Origin: an uncultured Nitrospinaceae bacterium
GTDB taxonomy: Bacteria; Nitrospinota; Nitrospinia; Nitrospinales; VA-1
Reading direction: 5' to 3'
Length of the DNA stretch: 7,124 nt
Assembly: GCA_938073925.1 (NCBI GenBank)
Contig: CALJGH010000021.1
Coordinates: 1-7,124 of the forward strand
Part shown: one piece after another, positions 6,160 to 7,124 of the stretch
Position numbering within the stretch: position 1 is the stretch's first letter
Layout of the letters: each line of letters begins with the position of its first letter
Notes under the pieces: generated by a model
Database searches by the model: none
What the model saw: the letters and a program-made list of their open reading frames with translations, nothing else
What the model was told of the DNA's origin: nothing
Position numbers and translations under genes: made by a program

Positions 6160-6681
6160 TCACTGAATAATGAATTCAGTAAAGTATGCGTCTTTCACAT
6201 GCCCCACCACCAGAAAGCGGTTTACGCGCGTGGTGACTTCATCTTTGAGTTTGAACTTGCCCTGCACCGAATATACATCTTCAAAAGATTTGCTACTCAA
6301 TAAAACAAGAATCGAGTCTGTGATTTTCTGAATATTTCCTTTTAAGTCAGCGTGAACTTCAGGGGTACTCAACTCTAATGAAACAGTAACTTTCAGGAAC
6401 CGTTTTCCTTCACTGCCTGCAAGGTTTACGATGAAAGGGTCGAGAGGAAACATGACACCTAAATTGACGTCTTCTTCAACCTTTTCTGCCGCACCTTCCT
6501 CACCTTCAGCGGGGACCTCTTCAACCGGTTTTTCCTGGAAAAATGTAATATAGGCATAATATCCGCCTCCACCCAGTACTAGCAAACCAACAATAATGCC
6601 AATGATCATTACCATTGGATTTTTTTTACCCTTAGCCTCAGCGGCCTCCAGATCTTCTAGTATCTCCTCTTCTTCAGCCAT
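6160..6681 (-). CDS. fliL: Flagellar basal body-associated protein FliL
   Basis: FliL is a single-pass inner-membrane protein that surrounds or supports MotAB-type stators at the basal body and influences torque and swarming. The 173-residue product has a short, acidic cytoplasmic N-terminus (1-20), one transmembrane helix (about 23-47, with a GGGGYYAY end) and an acidic Glu/Pro/Ala linker (49-71). The periplasmic FliL domain follows, with FPLDPFIVNLAG (78-89), KRFLKVTVSLEL (93-104) and a C-terminal RVNRFLVVGHVKDAYFTEFI stretch (152-171), close to the usual FliL ending. The ATG at 6681 is supported by a purine-rich GGGAGAAAGG region three to twelve bases upstream. It is the first gene of the cluster, about 74 bases downstream of the predicted sigma-54 start point, and it ends 30 bases before fliM. 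Assignment rests on both sequence and position. Confidence 0.94.
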   Translation of the reverse strand: MAEEEEILEDLEAAEAKGKKNPMVMIIGIIVGLLVLGGGGYYAYITFFQEKPVEEVPAEGEEGAAEKVEEDVNLGVMFPLDPFIVNLAGSEGKRFLKVTVSLELSTPEVHADLKGNIQKITDSILVLLSSKSFEDVYSVQGKFKLKDEVTTRVNRFLVVGHVKDAYFTEFIIQ

Positions 6682-6765
6682 AAACCTTTCTCCCGCCCTG
6701 TTTCCACCAATGAAAAACTACACATTAAAAATCAGTGACTTAATTTGTCTTTTTCATTATCTATA

Positions 6766-6781
6766 AGCAATCTATATGCCA
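6766..6781 (-). promoter_or_regulatory. Sigma-54 (-24/-12) promoter for fliL-M-N
   Basis: On the minus strand TGGCATATAGATTGCT matches the RpoN consensus TGGCAC-N5-TTGCW at 10 of 11 defined positions; only the last base of the -24 box differs (T for C). The GG and GC pairs have the strict ten-base spacing. Transcription is expected near 6755, leaving a leader of about 74 bases to the fliL ATG. Sigma-54 control of middle flagellar genes is well known in polar flagellates such as Pseudomonas, Vibrio and Campylobacter. Confidence 0.8.
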
Positions 6782-6823
6782 AATTCATCTTCTTGCGACA
6801 AAAAATGGGTAACCACAAATATC

Positions 6824-6857
6824 TAAAAGCTTTTCGGTATATCCGTCTAAGCTTTTA
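6824..6857. repeat. 34-base imperfect palindrome upstream of fliL promoter
   Basis: TAAAAGCTT (6824-6832) and AAGCTTTTA (6849-6857) are perfect inverted arms. Inside them CGG (6835-6837) and CCG (6843-6845) also pair, leaving a TATAT centre and a small TT/TCT internal mismatch. It lies about 69 to 102 bases upstream of the predicted fliL start point, a range used by sigma-54 activators and repressors. No U-tract follows on either strand, so a terminator is unlikely. Confidence 0.5.
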
Positions 6858-6890
6858 ACGAGCAATTTAATGGAAATATTCTTCCCTATG

Positions 6891-6904
6891 GTCATTATTT
6901 TGAC
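6891..6904. promoter_or_regulatory. FleQ-like enhancer site upstream of fliL
   Basis: GTCATTATTTTGAC has GTCA and TGAC arms around six A/T bases. On the minus strand it reads GTCAAAATAATGAC, close to the Pseudomonas FleQ consensus as I recall it (GTCaNTAAAtTGAC). A third half-site GTCA follows at 6910-6913, so TGAC-GAAAA-GTCA makes a second, overlapping dyad. The centre lies about 142 bases upstream of the predicted fliL start point, typical for a sigma-54 activator. The assignment to a FleQ/FlrA-type activator is an inference; no such gene is in the window. Confidence 0.5.
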
Positions 6905-7124
6905 GAAAAGTCAGCATAGTTCCCCTCTTCCAACGCAACGAAATCTATATCCTATTTTCAAATAAATTGATGCATTTTGTTGCAAAAATTCAGAGAGATT
7001 GCTTTTAAATCAAGCACCCCTAGATACCTTATCGGCTAACCATTCTACCTTATTGAGAAAAATATTCCACTTAACTTATTGTTTTTTAGTAAATTACATA
7101 TGTATCCAAGGGTTTTTTCGTGAA

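Larger units (their letters stand above)
6682..7124. other. Regulatory region upstream of fliL, no gene seen
   Basis: This 443-base AT-rich stretch has no convincing open frame on either strand. It carries a sigma-54 promoter, a 34-base palindrome and a FleQ-like site, listed separately. Further out are a ten-base palindrome TACATATGTA (7095-7104) and a T-run (GGGTTTTTTCG, 7110-7120) near the right edge, which may belong to a neighbouring gene outside the window. The length and content fit an enhancer-dependent flagellar promoter region. Confidence 0.6.

Noticed and set aside
7079..7106. Possible plus-strand sigma-70 promoter near the right edge (TTGTTT followed by TATGTA)
   Set aside because: AT-rich sequence gives such matches often, and no plus-strand gene start is visible before the window ends.

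Overview
The window holds a compact flagellar gene cluster. All eight recognisable genes lie on the minus strand, so transcription runs from high to low coordinates: fliL, fliM, fliN, then a 210-base gap, then fliO, fliP, fliQ, fliR and flhB. This is the classical fliLMNOPQR-flhB order of many Gram-negative flagellates. The moderately AT-rich DNA, the FliN sequence type, the -24/-12 promoters and the signal peptides on FliO and FliP point to a diderm, polar-flagellate-type bacterium, perhaps a former deltaproteobacterial lineage or Nitrospinota. That placement is an inference and is not secure from this window.

Layout from right to left. Bases 6682-7124 carry no gene but look like a regulatory region: a near-perfect sigma-54 promoter (6766-6781), a 34-base palindrome (6824-6857) and, further upstream, a site resembling the FleQ enhancer consensus (6891-6904) with a third half-site. 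fliL (stator/basal body), fliM and fliN (C-ring switch) follow, tightly spaced. The 210-base fliN-fliO gap contains a second good sigma-54 promoter (4612-4627), so the export-gate genes fliO-P-Q-R-flhB can be transcribed apart from the switch genes. fliO/fliP (4 bases) and fliQ/fliR (1 base) overlap; fliP and fliQ are 7 bases apart, with the fliQ ribosome binding site inside fliP; a 47-base spacer precedes flhB. Bases 1-316, downstream of flhB, contain no clear gene or terminator, only a short open frame with weak FtsH-like similarity and some small repeats.

The products work together. FliP, FliQ, FliR and FlhB form the membrane export gate of the flagellar type III secretion system, and FliO assists assembly of the FliP ring. 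FliM and FliN form the rotor switch that binds CheY-P, and FliL sits at the stator-rotor interface. The most unusual protein is FliO. It is about three times the usual length, with a signal peptide and a large periplasmic region containing a putative AMIN-like beta domain ahead of the canonical FliO transmembrane/cytoplasmic module. I see no mobile element, CRISPR array, tRNA or rRNA, and no evidence of an entirely new system; the points of interest are the enlarged FliO and the two-promoter sigma-54 control.
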